A stretch of 64,000 nt of DNA from Flavobacteriales bacterium (GCA_017303755.1 JAFLBS010000001.1:806001-870000), one strand, 5' to 3'. Positions 1-7,482 are shown, counted from the stretch's first letter. A program made the numbers and translations. The notes: a model not told the origin generated them from the letters alone.

Positions 1-180
1 ATAAACATCACTCAAAACTCCAACTGGAGATATCATTCTTTGAATGTCGCTAAAAGCCAATGTTAGAAATAAACTTAACGCTATAAAGCTTCTGGCAATA
101 CCATATGTATTTGTCCATGTGAAATTAGATATGTAATTATCTAATTTGTTATTGATATTATTTTTTAGGTAACTTAACAT
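1..180 (-). CDS. SdpB-like membrane protein, partial (runs off left edge)
   Basis: Only the first 60 residues are in the window; the frame is open to base 1. The protein begins MLSYLKNNIN and has a hydrophobic segment at about residues 29-44 after a NTYGIARS motif. This resembles the N-terminus of SdpB, the multi-spanning membrane protein that with SdpA matures the SdpC toxin in Bacillus subtilis. Its ATG lies inside the 3' end of the SdpA-like gene (23-base overlap), so translation is probably coupled. Family assignment rests on this short N-terminus and on the SdpA/SdpC neighbours. The gene is cut by the window edge, so any sdpI-like immunity gene further left cannot be seen. Confidence 0.65.
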   Translation of the reverse strand, partial: MLSYLKNNINNKLDNYISNFTWTNTYGIARSFIALSLFLTLAFSDIQRMISPVGVLSDVY

Positions 181-712
181 ATAATTTTATTGTTTTAGAA
201 GGCATTTTTATTTCATCATACGATTTTATCCAAGCCCATGGGGTTTTCTCACGATACTCTAAAAAGATGGTGTCTTTCAACTCAGGATTAACCATTTTGT
301 TGGTAACTTCTATTGCCTTTGATTGTTTATACTGTTGTTCGATGCTAATTTTAGAGCTTTTACTCCAGCTTGAGGTGTCAACTTGTTTTAAAATTTCTCC
401 TATTTCAACCGATAAAGTTCTGGCCGACCTTGAAATTCCAAATAAATTACTACTTGAAGTATTCTTTTGAAAATCAACAACTTTGATCTTGTTTGACTTG
501 TCCTTCATATAGATATATAGATTCGGTTCTCTTGCGTTTCTGGTAAAAAATGCCCAGCCTTGAGGCGCTAAAAGGGACACATCTACTTTAAACTTTTTTG
601 ATGGTGTTAATGGATTATAGGGCGCAAAAGACACTAGTAAAACTTGAATGCAAAACGTCCATAATACAATCAATAACACGAAGGGTACGAATAATTTATT
701 TTTGTAGTTCAT
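158..712 (-). CDS. SdpA-like toxin maturation protein
   Basis: 184 residues with one N-terminal membrane anchor (about residues 8-30) and a soluble remainder. The segment PQGWAFFTRNAREP (residues 50-63) resembles the signature of SdpA, the protein needed with SdpB to process the SdpC toxin in Bacillus. The start codon overlaps the end of the upstream SdpC-like gene by 17 bases, and the stop lies inside the SdpB-like gene, so the three form a tight translationally coupled operon. Likely role: production of the active toxin at the inner membrane. The family call comes from motif memory plus context. Confidence 0.75.
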   Translation of the reverse strand: MNYKNKLFVPFVLLIVLWTFCIQVLLVSFAPYNPLTPSKKFKVDVSLLAPQGWAFFTRNAREPNLYIYMKDKSNKIKVVDFQKNTSSSNLFGISRSARTLSVEIGEILKQVDTSSWSKSSKISIEQQYKQSKAIEVTNKMVNPELKDTIFLEYREKTPWAWIKSYDEIKMPSKTIKLYVKLPKK

Positions 713-1334
713 AAATGTTGTATATAAATTGTTCTTTATTTAATTGACTTTGTTCATCTTTGTCATATCCTGTAGCGTATGGATATAAAATATAGGTATA
801 AACAATAACACACACATAAAGACATACTATGTAGATAACACAAGCTTGTTTATCTGCAGGTGTTGTTGCCGAGTTAAAACCAGAAAGGTATTTTTGATAA
901 ATTGAATTGTCTTTTAATACTCCTTTTTCCAAAGAATTGATTGTTCTATAGATTAAGTCTCCACCTTTAATAACCGTATTTTCAATAACAGTTAAATCAC
1001 TTGACTCAATTCCTTTTTCAAAATCTGACATGAATTTTGGATTTTGAGTCATTATGGTTTTTATAATCAGATTTTGAATTTCCTCAATGTTAGCTAGATC
1101 ATTGGCCGAATATTCTTTTTTGATTAATTCATCCAATCCGTTTTTATATACTTTGGCAGCTAAATCACCTTTCTTGAAGTAAATTGCCTTGAAATATTGC
1201 TCTCCTGTGTAATTGACAAGATACCTGACCTTATTGGTATTAAAGGCGTAACTAAAAGAATTTAATAGCAATGCAAATGATAAAATTATCGACAATGCCT
1301 TGCCTGCTTGAGAATTTTTTTTTGTGGTTTCCAT
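696..1334 (-). CDS. SdpC-like antimicrobial peptide precursor, copy A (two-cysteine form)
   Basis: 212 residues: N-terminal hydrophobic export segment (about 13-30), a GEQYFKAIYFKKGDLA block (44-59) typical of SdpC toxins, then a very hydrophobic stretch (about 165-187). In B. subtilis the killing peptide is cut from this last part of SdpC and carries a disulfide between its first and seventh residues. Here Cys165 and Cys171 have exactly that 1-to-7 spacing, with an extra Cys175. The neighbouring paralogs keep only the first cysteine. It is followed by SdpA-like and SdpB-like genes in one operon. Its own promoter carries the TACGG palindrome at 1420-1434, and a terminator separates it from copy B. 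This is the best candidate for the active toxin. Confidence 0.75.
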   Translation of the reverse strand: METTKKNSQAGKALSIILSFALLLNSFSYAFNTNKVRYLVNYTGEQYFKAIYFKKGDLAAKVYKNGLDELIKKEYSANDLANIEEIQNLIIKTIMTQNPKFMSDFEKGIESSDLTVIENTVIKGGDLIYRTINSLEKGVLKDNSIYQKYLSGFNSATTPADKQACVIYIVCLYVCVIVYTYILYPYATGYDKDEQSQLNKEQFIYNIYELQK

Positions 1335-1389
1335 AAAAAAGATTTTTGATGTTAATTTTTTTTAAATACTATATAGTAATTTGATAGTA

Positions 1390-1445
1390 TAAAAGTAGTT
1401 CCTCAATAAGATTTGATAGTACGGAATTGCCGTAAAAAATGTTAA
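1390..1445 (-). promoter_or_regulatory. Promoter with TACGG palindrome upstream of SdpC copy A
   Basis: Read on the minus strand: TTAAC (1441-1445), 6 bp, TACGG-N5-CCGTA (1420-1434, perfect arms), 22 bp, then the -7-like box TACTTTTA (1390-1397), about 56 bp before the ATG. The same elements at identical spacing occur at 3544-3599 and 4264-4319. A LuxR/NarL-type response regulator is encoded nearby (4331-4990) and is the natural candidate to bind the palindrome. Site and spacing are seen; the binding protein is inferred. Confidence 0.7.
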
Positions 1446-1514
1446 GTCTCTTTGCTTGATTGTCTTGATAAAAAGATTGCTATTTCCCTTATATTCAGAG
1501 GTATAGTAAAAAAA

Positions 1515-1538
1515 GGATACAGGCCAAAACCTGTATCC
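1515..1538 (-). terminator. Rho-independent terminator after SdpC copy B
   Basis: GGATACAGG and CCTGTATCC form a perfect 9-bp stem with a 6-base loop; on the minus strand a run of seven T follows. It separates SdpC copy B from copy A, so the operon with sdpA/sdpB is expressed from its own promoter. Confidence 0.85.
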
Positions 1539-1578
1539 AATATCTTTTAATAACAGTAATTGATTACGAGTAAAAAAT

Positions 1579-2226
1579 TTATTTGTTTAACTGATAGATG
1601 TTATAAACAAATTGCTCTCTGTACAATTGTGTTTGATCATCCATGGTAGTTAATTCGGTAGCTCTAGGCCCAATTTTCCACAAATAAACTGCTGCATATA
1701 CTGCGATAGCAAAAACTGCAACTAAATAAAGTAAGCAAGCTTGTTTTTCAGATGAAGTCCCAGCAGAAGTGTAATCAGACATGAATTTTTGAAAAATTTC
1801 ATTGTTTTTCAACAATCCTTTATCTAGAGTTTCAACCGTTTTATAGATTAATTCTCCACCATTAAGAACGGTATTTTCAATAACCGTTAAATCGTTAGAC
1901 TCAATTCCTTTTTTAAAATCAGCAAAGAATTTCGGATTTTCAGTTGCAACCTTTTTTAAAATTAAACTTTGAATTTCAGCAATTTCAGCTTTATTCAAGC
2001 TTTCATCCTGTCCAACTAATTGAGTTAATTCTCCATTATAAATTTTAGTTGCCAAGTCACCTTTTTTGAAATAAATTGCATTAAAATATTGCTCTCCTGA
2101 ATAATTTACAAGTAATTTAATTCTTTCCGCATTGAATGCGTAAGTAAAACAATTAAATAATAGCGCAAATGATAAAAATAATGACACTACTTTTTTTGAT
2201 ACTGATGGTTTTTTTGTGGTTTCCAT
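1579..2226 (-). CDS. SdpC-like precursor, copy B (single cysteine)
   Basis: 215 residues, a clear paralog of copy A: the same METTKK start, hydrophobic export segment (13-30), GEQYFNAIYFKKGDLA block (44-59), and hydrophobic C-terminal part beginning KQACLLYL (Cys164). The position matching Cys171 of copy A is alanine (Ala170), so the short disulfide loop known for the Bacillus peptide cannot form. It lies 13 bp downstream of copy C and probably shares its transcript, which ends at the terminator at 1515-1538. It could be a variant toxin, a decoy or an immunity-related paralog; the sequence alone does not decide. Confidence 0.65.
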   Translation of the reverse strand: METTKKPSVSKKVVSLFLSFALLFNCFTYAFNAERIKLLVNYSGEQYFNAIYFKKGDLATKIYNGELTQLVGQDESLNKAEIAEIQSLILKKVATENPKFFADFKKGIESNDLTVIENTVLNGGELIYKTVETLDKGLLKNNEIFQKFMSDYTSAGTSSEKQACLLYLVAVFAIAVYAAVYLWKIGPRATELTTMDDQTQLYREQFVYNIYQLNK

Positions 2227-2239
2227 GTTTGTGATTTAT

Positions 2240-2866
2240 TTAATTAATTTCTACTAATTTTGCTGCTAATTGCTCATTTTCAAGTCTGCTAGCTGATTCA
2301 TATGAGATTGTATCTGATTCAGTGTAAGGAATGACAAGTACAAAAAGTACCAAAACCATCGCAATCACTACAACTGCTACACACATATTTCTATCAGCGC
2401 TTAACTTAGTCATTTCAGTTTTTAAATCAGATTTACTGAATTCATTTATTTGACTATCGCTAACTTTATATTGATTTTGAACAATTGATTTGACATAATT
2501 TTTAGCATTCATCAATGCGTTGTATACAACTACGTGATCGTTACTCAAAATATTAGCTTTAAATTCTGAAAAATATTTTGGTCTTTCAGTTTTAATAACA
2601 TTCATGATTTTAGTCTTAGTTGATGATAATTCTTTCATCACATCTGCATTCAGATTATTTACTACGGCTAAATCCTCAGCGCTGTATAGCATTTTAGAAA
2701 GGTCACCTTCTTTGAAAATAACTCCTCTAAAAACTTCTTCTCCACTCATGCTTTTTAAATCAAGCATATAACTTACTACTTTACCACTGGCTATTGCATT
2801 GGTTGAAACAGTAAAAATTAAAAAACTCAGAAACAATGATGTTCCTTTTAATATAAAATTTTTCAT
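2240..2866 (-). CDS. SdpC-like precursor, copy C (diverged, single cysteine)
   Basis: 208 residues, more diverged than copies A and B. Signal-like N-terminus (about 5-27), the SdpC-type block SGEEVFRGVIFKEGDLS (41-57), and a strongly hydrophobic segment starting at Cys162 (MCVAVVVIAM, valine-rich) that ends near Pro180. It has only one cysteine there. It is the first gene of a pair with copy B. No clear promoter is seen just upstream. The nearest candidate is the TACGG-type promoter at 3544-3599, which would give a leader of nearly 700 bases. Confidence 0.65.
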   Translation of the reverse strand: MKNFILKGTSLFLSFLIFTVSTNAIASGKVVSYMLDLKSMSGEEVFRGVIFKEGDLSKMLYSAEDLAVVNNLNADVMKELSSTKTKIMNVIKTERPKYFSEFKANILSNDHVVVYNALMNAKNYVKSIVQNQYKVSDSQINEFSKSDLKTEMTKLSADRNMCVAVVVIAMVLVLFVLVIPYTESDTISYESASRLENEQLAAKLVEIN

Positions 2867-3543
2867 AATTAAAAATGTATTTATTAATAATAGTTTTGTT
2901 TAGCAAAACAGGATTCTTAAAGTAATTTTGTTCTTGATGACATGCCGTACCAAAAGCCATTTTGCTTCAGCTTGAAATCCAACTTTTACACACTCCAAAA
3001 CAGATTTAGTTTTCCAAACAAAAAAGAGTTGGATCTGTCATGTCAGTAATTTTATCTTTAGCATCAATAACTATTTAGGACTTGTTGTTCAAAACTTGAC
3101 CTCATTTACTGGATACATTTTGACTTCTTTGGCGAAAAAAGTTTTAAAAAAACTACTGAAAAGTGGTTAAACTTAAAAAAAAATCATACTTTTGACTAAA
3201 CGTTATAATTAATTGCGGCTCTACTTTGTTCTCCAAAACATCAAGTATGAGCTGCTTTTTTTTTGTTGGTTTAATCTCCATTAAATTACATAACCAACAC
3301 TTAAAAATAATTAATGGCTTCTTTATAATTATAATGCAAAAAACTAGAAAAGCATTTCTTGCATTTGTCACTTTATGGGAGGTAAGCCCGCTTATACCTT
3401 TTACTATATTAAGAATTAATAAACTTGAACTTTCTATTTAATTGTTTGATGATTAACAATGTTATTTTGATTAAATTTTCTGTAAAATGAATTAGAAAAA
3501 ACACTTACAGCATTCCTTAATAATCCTTATAATCTAACCAAAG
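2867..3543. other. Long gap upstream of SdpC copy C, no convincing gene
   Basis: About 680 bases very rich in A and T. The short frames inside (for example 3153-3371 minus) have neither a convincing start nor recognisable protein features. It lies downstream of the minus-strand promoter at 3544-3599, so it is either a long 5' leader of SdpC copy C, a small RNA, or a decayed toxin gene. A half-site CCGTA occurs at 2945-2949 without its partner. Confidence 0.4.
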
Positions 3544-3599
3544 TAAAAGTAGTGTTGAAGTAAAAACGTGTAGTGCGGATTTGCCGTAAAAAAAGTTAA
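3544..3599 (-). promoter_or_regulatory. Second promoter with TACGG-type palindrome (no gene directly downstream)
   Basis: Minus strand: TTAAC (3595-3599), 6 bp, TACGG-N5-CCGCA (3574-3588, one mismatch in the arms), 22 bp, TACTTTTA (3544-3551). The spacing is identical to the promoters of SdpC copy A and of the 148-residue secreted protein. No start codon lies at the expected 55-65 bp downstream. Confidence 0.6.
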
Positions 3600-3664
3600 A
3601 ATTACATAAAGCCTAAGCTTCAGAAGTAAAGAATATGCTTTTTAGATGAGCAATTGTCACAAAA

Positions 3665-3692
3665 AAACACCTCAACAACAGCCGAAGTGTTT
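3665..3692 (-). terminator. Probable terminator, minus strand
   Basis: AAACACTTC and GAGGTGTTT (minus-strand reading) form a 9-bp stem with one G-U pair and a 10-base loop, followed by T6. It lies just beyond the stronger hairpin at 3727-3749 and backs it up. Confidence 0.5.
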
Positions 3693-3726
3693 AAATGTAA
3701 AAAGTTGTATTTTTAGTTAAATAAAA

Positions 3727-3749
3727 AACTCCCGAATGAATCGGGAGTT
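3727..3749 (-). terminator. Terminator of the 148-residue secreted protein gene
   Basis: A perfect 9-bp stem (AACTCCCGA with TCGGGAGTT) and a 5-base loop, followed on the minus strand by TTTTTAT. It starts only a few bases after the stop codon at 3754. Confidence 0.85.
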
Positions 3750-3753
3750 CTAA

Positions 3754-4200
3754 TTATTGTTGAAATTTAACTGTAAAGGTGATGTATGTTCCATCATTTA
3801 CCAAAGGATAAACTCCAGGCACATAAGTAGCAGTGGATTTTAATCCGAATAATTTATACTCGCCCACTTGCATTGGGGAACTGTTTTTTAACTCAAAAGT
3901 GGTTTTCCCTTTATAAAATTTAATGTTTTCAGCATTGGTTGATGCAATTCGGATTTTGAAAGTCATGGTATTATTTGAATTGAGCGTTTGAGATGTGGTT
4001 CCTGTTAAAGAACTATTTTCCCAAGGAGTGTTGAGACAAAAACTCCAACCCCAACATCCATTACTTGATGCAGAATACGTGCCAACTGTTTTAGGTGTTA
4101 GGTGTGTTTTCCCTATTTCGCTGCTTAGTTTAGATTGTTGAGCATTAACCGAAAGAGATAAGATTACTGTGGCTATTAAGCCGAATACTACTTTTTTCAT
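3754..4200 (-). CDS. Small secreted protein of unknown function, probable regulon member
   Basis: 148 residues with a clear signal peptide (MKKVVFGLIATVILSLSVNAQ, cleavage after Ala20 or Gln21). The mature part has one Trp/Cys-rich patch (NGCWGWSFC, about 48-56) and otherwise alternating beta-type residues; I recognise no family. It is monocistronic, with its own promoter carrying the TACGG-N5-CCGTA palindrome and its own terminator. It sits between the toxin genes and the two-component system, and its promoter has the same architecture as SdpC copy A, so it probably belongs to the same response. It could be a co-secreted factor or a protective protein; this is inference. Confidence 0.7.
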   Translation of the reverse strand: MKKVVFGLIATVILSLSVNAQQSKLSSEIGKTHLTPKTVGTYSASSNGCWGWSFCLNTPWENSSLTGTTSQTLNSNNTMTFKIRIASTNAENIKFYKGKTTFELKNSSPMQVGEYKLFGLKSTATYVPGVYPLVNDGTYITFTVKFQQ

Positions 4201-4263
4201 ACTACTTAATTTAAATTATTAATTTGTTATCATGTTCAAATTATTCTGACTAATTTGAAACCC

Positions 4264-4319
4264 GAAAAGTAGTAATGTAAAAAAAGTGAATGGTACGGAA
4301 AACCCGTAGTTAATGTTAA
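4264..4319 (-). promoter_or_regulatory. Third promoter with TACGG palindrome, upstream of the secreted protein
   Basis: Minus strand: TTAAC (4315-4319), 6 bp, TACGG-N5-CCGTA (4294-4308, perfect arms), 22 bp, TACTTTTC (4264-4271), about 64 bp before the ATG. It lies between the response regulator stop codon and this gene. Confidence 0.7.
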
Positions 4320-4330
4320 TTTTTTAAGAT

Positions 4331-4990
4331 TTAGATGAAGCCCAGTTTACGACATTCCGTAATTATATCTTCGTCATTTCCTTTGTAGATGTTTAGGTAA
4401 TCTTTGATTTTAACTTTGCGTTTTTCGACTGCACTGTCGGATAATCCAAGTTCGGAAGCAATTGTTTTATTTCGCAATCCTTTTGATAATAAGGTAATTA
4501 TTTGACGATCTATAGTGTCCAAATAGCCTCTACTAATAATTTGCTCTTTCAAAGCTGCAGTTACCGTTTCACTAAAATAGGTTTCATCATTTAATATCTT
4601 ATTGAATGCAACCAATAATTCATCTCCATCAAAATCACTTTTGATTAAAAGTCCGTTGGGCCTGATTTTATGAACTATATCATAAATAACAAACGCTTCC
4701 GCATGAGACGTAAGCATTATTATTTTGGCATTAGGTAATTGTTTTCGAACTAAAACGGCCAAATCTTCTCCAGATTTTATTTTCTTATCAGGAAAAGGCG
4801 GTAAACTTCGATCCAAAAAAATCAAATCATATGACAGAGCGTCTGAAGAAGTAATAATATTGTAAGCGTCCTCGCAATCATGGCTAAAAGTTACATCTAA
4901 CTCTAAGTTCTTGTCGTTGAACTCTAGTATAGACTTATATCCAACTAGCATTGTTTTATGGTCATCCACCATCAATATTTTAAATGGCAT
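4331..4990 (-). CDS. NarL/LuxR-family response regulator
   Basis: Receiver domain (about 3-130: acidic pair VDD at 8-10, phospho-acceptor Asp60 in LIFLDRSLP, Thr/Ser and Lys positions in MLTSHAEAF and LLIKSD). A C-terminal LuxR-type helix-turn-helix follows (about 158-205, GLRNKTIASELGLSDSAVEKRK). I chose the ATG at 4990, giving 219 residues that begin MPFKILMVDD. A longer frame from a TTG at 5026 would abut the kinase stop codon but adds an atypical tail. It is cotranscribed with the kinase 36 bp upstream. Likely output: the TACGG-palindrome promoters at 1.4, 3.6 and 4.3 kb, inferred from proximity and from the dyad symmetry expected for this family. Confidence 0.9.
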   Translation of the reverse strand: MPFKILMVDDHKTMLVGYKSILEFNDKNLELDVTFSHDCEDAYNIITSSDALSYDLIFLDRSLPPFPDKKIKSGEDLAVLVRKQLPNAKIIMLTSHAEAFVIYDIVHKIRPNGLLIKSDFDGDELLVAFNKILNDETYFSETVTAALKEQIISRGYLDTIDRQIITLLSKGLRNKTIASELGLSDSAVEKRKVKIKDYLNIYKGNDEDIITECRKLGFI

Positions 4991-5026
4991 ATAGTTAGGT
5001 TTTACTTTATTGTTAAAAGTAAACAA

Positions 5027-7015
5027 TTAATTTGGAATTATCAAATTTATTTTTGTCCCGTTATGCGGCTTTGATTCGATACTAAATTTGCCTTTTATTT
5101 CTTCCATTCTGGCTTGCATATTTCTGAGTCCAATACCTGTTTTTTTATCTTTCAAATCAAATCCTACACCATCATCTTTGATTTCTATAGATATATTCGC
5201 TTCTGTTTTAACCATCTTGATAAAAACATTCTGAGCATTAGCATATTTATCTATGTTTTGCAATGCTTCTTGAATAATGCGGTAAATATTGATTTTAATA
5301 TTATTGTTGACCGTTTCCCAATCGATTTGTTCATCTACTTTAAGATGGAAATTAATATCTGAATGGTTTTTAATGGCTGTAAAAAGATTTTCAACAATCG
5401 ACACAAAGTTAACATTACCAGAAAAAAGATTAGAATTTAATTCATGAGAGATGGTTCGTATTTCTTTTTCAATATGCTGAATATCTTTGATGTATGTCAA
5501 ACACTGAGCTATGGTTTCTGGATCTGTTTTTTTGTTTAGTACATAGAGATTCATTCGAATACTCGATAATTTTCCCATTACACCGTCGTGAAGTTCTTGA
5601 GAAATTCTTCGTTTTTCGATTTGCTTCCCTTCTTCGATTTTTTGTTGTTGTGCTAACATTAATTGATAAATCTCTTCTTTGTCTTTTTGATGTTCTTGCT
5701 CCAGCAACAATTGTTTAGTTTTTGCTTTTTGGGATTGATTTTTATACCATAAAACAATGAGCATTATAGACAATAGTCCGAATCCAGAAATCAAAATCAA
5801 TCGGGTAAATAGATTGTTTTTCTCTTCTTCTACAATTTCTTTTTGCTTAGTAATTTCATCCGTTTCAAATTCTATTCTGGCATATTTATCATGTGTTTCT
5901 CTTTCAATTGCATTTAGGCTATCCGTAAGTTTTATAATTCTTTTATGGTACTTTGATTGATTTTTAGTGTCAATTTGTGACAATAAATTCAGTGCCTTCA
6001 ATTCGTCTTCAAAAATTTTGTTTTCATGAGCCATAATTTGGGCATCTCTTAAATAAGATAATGCTTTTGAAGTATCACTTATTGTGAAATAATACTCGGC
6101 TAAATTTATTTTTGTAGTAATTTTTATAGGAAAGTTACTTATACTATCCGCTACCCTATGTGTTTCTTCTAAAGAGGATAAAGAAAAATTATCTTTTAAT
6201 TTAAACTTCGAGTAGGCTATAGTATTCATAACATACAAATACATATTAACATCTTCTTTTTTCAACTGATCTAATTGAATACTGCTTTTCAAATAGTCCA
6301 GCACTTTTTTATGCTGGTTTTGCTTTTGATAAATTAATGCTATGTAATTGTGAGTTTGAGCTTTTAATACTGAAAACTGCGGTATTCCTTTTAATTGATT
6401 AACCGCAATCAAAGCCTTATTATAATAATCCAAAGCGGTTACATTTTTATCCATCCCAGCAAGCGAGTTAGCGAGAGTTATATAACAACTGTAAATTAGT
6501 TTATTGTCTCCACTCTTTTTTGCTATTTTTAATGCTCTTGTAGCTGTTGTTTCTGATAAAGAATAATCTTTATGACTCCAATGTAAATCTGCTTTTGATT
6601 GGAGTATTAACCCAAGCATAGGATTTCCTTTCGTTTTAAGAGTTAGCTTCTCAGCCTGGGTAAAATAGTAAAAAGAACTGTCATTAGAGAAATTATACAA
6701 ATGATGTAACCCACAATTTGTTTTGGCCTTAATCATACCAACAGTGTCATTGATTTTTTTAGACTGAATGTATATGATTTTAGAAATTCTGTAAAATTTT
6801 TTACTGTAAGCGTACCTATCGGCAATATTAGAAAAATAACTCCTCATAAGAGTGTCATATGCGCGATCACTGAGTGACTCGTTAATTTCGTCTATATTTA
6901 TTTGCTCTTCTTTTGGAATATTCGAAATTTCTCCATCATCGGAAAAAGCCTTTTCTTTGTGGTTACAATTGACAAAAAACAGACAGGAAATTAATAAAAT
7001 AATAATTTTTTTCAA
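5027..7015 (-). CDS. TPR-sensor histidine kinase (HisKA_3 type) with lipobox
   Basis: 662 residues. The N-terminus has a lipoprotein signal ending FFVNC (Cys17). About 350 residues of TPR-like helices follow, then a coiled segment, one membrane helix (about 404-424), a HisKA_3 domain (His476 in ISQELHDGVMGKLSS) and an HATPase domain (N-box IIQEALQNIDKYA, DDGVGFD, GIGLRNM). The TPR sensor is therefore in the periplasm, tethered at both ends. The start is TTG at 7015: no ATG lies between the in-frame upstream stop and this codon, and the lipobox supports it. A consensus promoter lies just upstream (7036-7068). It pairs with the downstream response regulator. Confidence 0.9.
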   Translation of the reverse strand: MKKIIILLISCLFFVNCNHKEKAFSDDGEISNIPKEEQINIDEINESLSDRAYDTLMRSYFSNIADRYAYSKKFYRISKIIYIQSKKINDTVGMIKAKTNCGLHHLYNFSNDSSFYYFTQAEKLTLKTKGNPMLGLILQSKADLHWSHKDYSLSETTATRALKIAKKSGDNKLIYSCYITLANSLAGMDKNVTALDYYNKALIAVNQLKGIPQFSVLKAQTHNYIALIYQKQNQHKKVLDYLKSSIQLDQLKKEDVNMYLYVMNTIAYSKFKLKDNFSLSSLEETHRVADSISNFPIKITTKINLAEYYFTISDTSKALSYLRDAQIMAHENKIFEDELKALNLLSQIDTKNQSKYHKRIIKLTDSLNAIERETHDKYARIEFETDEITKQKEIVEEEKNNLFTRLILISGFGLLSIMLIVLWYKNQSQKAKTKQLLLEQEHQKDKEEIYQLMLAQQQKIEEGKQIEKRRISQELHDGVMGKLSSIRMNLYVLNKKTDPETIAQCLTYIKDIQHIEKEIRTISHELNSNLFSGNVNFVSIVENLFTAIKNHSDINFHLKVDEQIDWETVNNNIKINIYRIIQEALQNIDKYANAQNVFIKMVKTEANISIEIKDDGVGFDLKDKKTGIGLRNMQARMEEIKGKFSIESKPHNGTKINLIIPN

Positions 7016-7035
7016 TAGAAATTTTAGTTTATTGA

Positions 7036-7068
7036 CAAAGTTAGTAAATTAAAAAATGTAGCGACAAA
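7036..7068 (-). promoter_or_regulatory. Promoter of the kinase/regulator operon
   Basis: Minus strand TTTG (7065-7068), 21 bp, TAACTTTG (7036-7043): a full match to the Bacteroidota consensus, about 20 bp before the TTG start. It lacks the TACGG palindrome, so the operon is probably expressed constitutively. The short leader supports the TTG start. Confidence 0.7.
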
Positions 7069-7125
7069 AACGGATAGTTTATATTTTGTCGCTACATAAA
7101 TACTTTCTTATGTTCTTTTTGTTTA

Positions 7126-7275
7126 TTAAGGTTTAATTACAATCGGAGGCACAATGTCGCCATCTTGAGAGATTTCTGTAGGCGGCACTTGATTCGTTGG
7201 CAATTCATCAGCGGTACAAGAAGTTAATAATGTTACTAATAGTGTAAAAGCAAATAATAAGATTAATTTTTTCAT
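7126..7275 (-). CDS. 49-residue lipoprotein
   Basis: A short gene: MKKLILLFAFTLLVTLLTSC gives a clean lipobox (LTSC, Cys20), followed by 29 polar residues ending IVPPIVIKP and a TAA stop. Small lipoproteins of this shape are common in flavobacteria; no function is known to me. A degenerate version of the TACGG-type site with matching spacing lies at 7419-7444, which could place it in the same regulon as the toxin genes; that is a weak inference. Confidence 0.65.
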   Translation of the reverse strand: MKKLILLFAFTLLVTLLTSCTADELPTNQVPPTEISQDGDIVPPIVIKP

Positions 7276-7388
7276 AATAGTTTAGTATTAAAATAAGACA
7301 ATGGTTGTTTTTTCAGCCACATTTTAAAAATGTGATGATTTTTTTGTTAATTTTTTTAGGAATTCCTTGTTCTTGTATTAATACGATG

Positions 7389-7444
7389 TAAAATTATCAA
7401 TGATTAAACCCTTAATATTACGCGAAAAGTGTAAAAAATGTTAA
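7389..7444 (-). promoter_or_regulatory. Possible fourth, degenerate TACGG-type site
   Basis: TACGC-N5-GTGTA (7419-7433), then 6 bp and GTTAA (7440-7444). On the other side 22 bp lead to TAATTTTA (minus strand, 7389-7396). Spacing equals the three better sites but the arms have three mismatches. It would drive the 49-residue lipoprotein gene. Confidence 0.3.
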
Positions 7445-7482
7445 AATTTGTTTAGCTTTACAATTAGAATAATAAACAAAAT

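Noticed and set aside
2917-2961. Possible TACGG-type site directly upstream of SdpC copy C
   Set aside because: Only one half-site (CCGTA at 2945-2949) is present, the spacing to a TACTTTA box does not match the other three promoters, and TTAAC is absent.
3153-3371. 72-residue minus-strand frame in the gap upstream of SdpC copy C
   Set aside because: Hydrophobic and lysine-rich composition of AT-rich noncoding DNA, no convincing start, no recognisable motif; the opposite strand has an equally long frame.
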